From NCBI GenBank assembly GCA_030835985.1, contig JAURQT010000106.1, forward strand, positions 1 to 40,773: a stretch of DNA of 40,773 bases, read 5' to 3'. This document shows positions 38,526 to 40,773 of the stretch, piece after piece; the first letter of the stretch is position 1; each line of letters begins with the position of its first letter. The position numbers and the translations under genes are program-made. The notes under the pieces were generated by a model. That model worked only from the letters and a program-made list of their open reading frames with translations, was not told the origin of the DNA and searched no databases. The stretch is from Alphaproteobacteria bacterium (GTDB lineage Bacteria; Pseudomonadota; Alphaproteobacteria; Puniceispirillales; Puniceispirillaceae).

Positions 38526-39356
38526 ATGACGAAGAAAAACACTTCCAGCTCCGAAAACCCGGCTTTGGGTGACGCACTACTTCTTGAATATTTTGAGGGC
38601 GGCATTGCCAGCCTTACCCTGAACCGGCCAGAATCGCGAAACAGCTTGTCCATGGCGATGCTGGACGGGCTGGCAGGGGCCTTTGCCAGGCTATCTGAAA
38701 CCGCGGATGTTAAAGTCATTATCCTGCAGGCAAATGGCCCGGTTTTTTGTGCCGGCCATGATTTAAAGGAATTAACCGCTGCCCGCAGCGATGCCGATAA
38801 AGGTCAGGCCTTTTTTAGCCAGACAATGACCAAATGTTCGGCCGTGATGCAGGCCATTATCGCCTGTCCGAAACCGGTAATAGCCGCCGTTCAGGGCACT
38901 GCAACCGCCGCAGGGTGCCAGCTGGTAGCCACTTGCGATCTGGCCGTTGCGGCCAGCCATGCCCATTTTGCCACGCCGGGGGTGCATATCGGTTTATTTT
39001 GCTCAACGCCAATGGTCGCGCTATCGCGCAATATATCCCGTAAAAAAGCGATGCAGATGCTGCTGACAGGCGAGATGGTTAGTGCCGACCAGGCCGCAGA
39101 ATGGGGGCTGATAAATCAGGCTGTTCCAGCAGAAGAGCTGGAAGAGGCCGCCATGCAATATGCCCAAATCATCGCCAGCAAACCGGCTTCAACCGTGAAA
39201 ATCGGCAAGGAGGCCTTTTATAAACAGGCCGAGATGGGGCTGGCAGAGGCCTATGAATATGCCGCAGCGGTAATGACCCATAATATGCTGGAAAAAGATG
39301 CAGAAGAAGGCATTGGCGCATTCATTGAAAAACGCCCCCCGAACTGGCAATCCTGA
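38526..39356 (+). CDS. Enoyl-CoA hydratase/isomerase (crotonase)
   Basis: LTLNRPESRNSLSMAML, FCAGHDLKEL, VQGTATAAGCQLVATCDLAVAASHAHFATPG. Confidence 0.92.
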   Translation: MTKKNTSSSENPALGDALLLEYFEGGIASLTLNRPESRNSLSMAMLDGLAGAFARLSETADVKVIILQANGPVFCAGHDLKELTAARSDADKGQAFFSQTMTKCSAVMQAIIACPKPVIAAVQGTATAAGCQLVATCDLAVAASHAHFATPGVHIGLFCSTPMVALSRNISRKKAMQMLLTGEMVSADQAAEWGLINQAVPAEELEEAAMQYAQIIASKPASTVKIGKEAFYKQAEMGLAEAYEYAAAVMTHNMLEKDAEEGIGAFIEKRPPNWQS

Positions 39357-39379
39357 AACCAGAGATTTTCCAGCCAGGC

Positions 39380-40141
39380 TCAGGGCTTTAGCCGATAGCC
39401 TGTCTTGAAGATAAGCCCGATGATGCCCACAAATAACAGGCTGAACAGGATGATGGCGATAAGGCTGTAGCTGACCGCCACGTCTGATGTATCAAAAAAC
39501 GCCCAGCGAAATCCGGAGATAAGATAGACAACCGGATTAAACAGGGTAGCGGTCTGCCAGAAAGGCGGCAGCATACTAATAGAATAAAAACTGCCCCCCA
39601 GAAACACCAGCGGGGTAATGATAAGGGCAGGCACCAGATTAAGCTGTTCAAAATTGCGCGCACAAATGCCAATGATAAAACCGAGCAGGCTGAACGATAC
39701 ACAGGTCAGCAATAAAAAGCCCAGCATCCAGAAAGGATGGGCTATCTGTAACGGCACAAATAAAAATGAGGTCAGCAGAATAATCAGGCCAATTACCATC
39801 GATTTTGTTGCCGCTGCCCCAACATAGCCGATTAACATCTCGAAATAGGAAATGGGCGCGGATAATGGCTCATATATCGTGCCAATAAATTTGGGAAAAT
39901 AAATCCCGAAGGAAGCGTTGGTGACGCTCTGCATCAACACTGTCAGCATAATCAGACCCGGCACAATAAACGCACCATAGCTTACCCCGTCAATGGCCAC
40001 CATCCGGCTGCCAATGGCCGAGCCAAACACAATAAAATACAGCGCGGTGGAAATCACCGGCGAGATGATAGATTGCAACAGGGTTCGAAAGGTACGCGAC
40101 ATTTCAAATAAATAAATCGCTCTTATCGCATACATATTCAT
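39380..40141 (-). CDS. ABC-2 type transporter permease
   Basis: [41 protein letters not shown]; paired with an ATPase gene 4 bp upstream. Confidence 0.9.
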   Translation of the reverse strand: MNMYAIRAIYLFEMSRTFRTLLQSIISPVISTALYFIVFGSAIGSRMVAIDGVSYGAFIVPGLIMLTVLMQSVTNASFGIYFPKFIGTIYEPLSAPISYFEMLIGYVGAAATKSMVIGLIILLTSFLFVPLQIAHPFWMLGFLLLTCVSFSLLGFIIGICARNFEQLNLVPALIITPLVFLGGSFYSISMLPPFWQTATLFNPVVYLISGFRWAFFDTSDVAVSYSLIAIILFSLLFVGIIGLIFKTGYRLKP

Positions 40142-40145
40142 CGCA

Positions 40146-40773
40146 TTAATCCTTTACCAAATCGACAAAGATATCTTCCAGAGAGCTTTGCGAGGTTTGC
40201 AAATCACGCAGCGATAGCCCGGCGGCAGATAAATCGGATAACAGGCCGGTAATGCCGGTGCGATCAGCTTTGGTATCATAGCTATAAATAACGCTATGGT
40301 TATCTGCGGACAGGCGTAAATCATATTTTTTGAGCGTATCGGGCAATGTATCAACAGGCTGTTGCAGATAAATTGTCATCTCTTTTGTGCCCATCTGATG
40401 CATCAGCTGATCCTTGTTTTCAACCAGCAATATGCGCCCCGCAGAAATCACGCCTACCCGGTCAGCCAGGGCTTCGGCCTCTTCAATATAATGGGTGGTC
40501 AGAACAATGGTCACCCCATCGGCTTTCAGCTCTTCTACAATCCGCCACATATCCCTGCGCAGCTCGACATCCACCCCGGCGGTCGGCTCGTCCAGAAACA
40601 GCACACGCGGCTCATGGCTAAGGGCTTTGGCGATTAATACCCGCCTTTTCATGCCGCCGGATAATTCCTTGATAGGGGTGTTGCGCTTATCCCATAAGGA
40701 TAATTTTTTCAGCACATTTTCAATCAGCGTTTTATTCGGGGGAAAGCCAAAAAGCCCGCGCGAAAACTGCACG
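40146..40773 (-). CDS. ABC transporter ATP-binding protein (drug/lipid exporter type), partial at window end
   Basis: [41 protein letters not shown]; Walker A lies beyond the window. Confidence 0.93.
   Translation of the reverse strand, partial: VQFSRGLFGFPPNKTLIENVLKKLSLWDKRNTPIKELSGGMKRRVLIAKALSHEPRVLFLDEPTAGVDVELRRDMWRIVEELKADGVTIVLTTHYIEEAEALADRVGVISAGRILLVENKDQLMHQMGTKEMTIYLQQPVDTLPDTLKKYDLRLSADNHSVIYSYDTKADRTGITGLLSDLSAAGLSLRDLQTSQSSLEDIFVDLVKD

Noticed and set aside
1-40773. tRNA or rRNA genes, insertion sequences, prophage
   Set aside because: No T-loop GTTCGANNC contexts with matching acceptor stems, no transposase or phage protein motifs found on reading

Overview
A gene-dense chromosomal window of about 40.8 kb, with gene content and codon style suggesting a marine-type alphaproteobacterium (taxonomy is inference). 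I support about 34 protein-coding genes and see no rRNA, tRNA, CRISPR array, transposase or phage genes. Main blocks: (1) a minus-strand run from ppa through pyrC, pyrE, a nucleoside hydrolase and a 2OG-Fe(II) oxygenase to a BMP-type nucleoside ABC importer (1-7819); (2) an FAD monooxygenase, an exported glutathione peroxidase and trhO on plus, then rpe and an orphan SSL2-type helicase on minus; (3) a minus-strand cluster of amidase, M19 dipeptidase, an unrecognised 578-aa protein, a DUF3726-like protein and an Ldh2-family oxidoreductase (13.6-19.4 kb), next to frmA, cysQ and mmsA; (4) gloA, an SDR and a YnjBCD-type ABC transporter whose ATPase gene is divergent; (5) a catabolic block with a HAD/crotonase fusion, alpha/beta hydrolase, metY-like gene, DmdC-family-like acyl-CoA dehydrogenase, fused indolepyruvate ferredoxin oxidoreductase and a crotonase; (6) a partial ABC-2 exporter. 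The best candidates for undescribed biology are the 578-aa/DUF3726/dipeptidase/amidase/Ldh2 cluster, the 2OG oxygenase inside the nucleoside-salvage operon, and the acyl-CoA dehydrogenase + metY arrangement. Several short tandem duplications (9, 15, 18 and 24 bp), an operator-like palindrome upstream of frmA and interlocked convergent stop codons are also visible. No database search was run; all family calls are from reading motifs.
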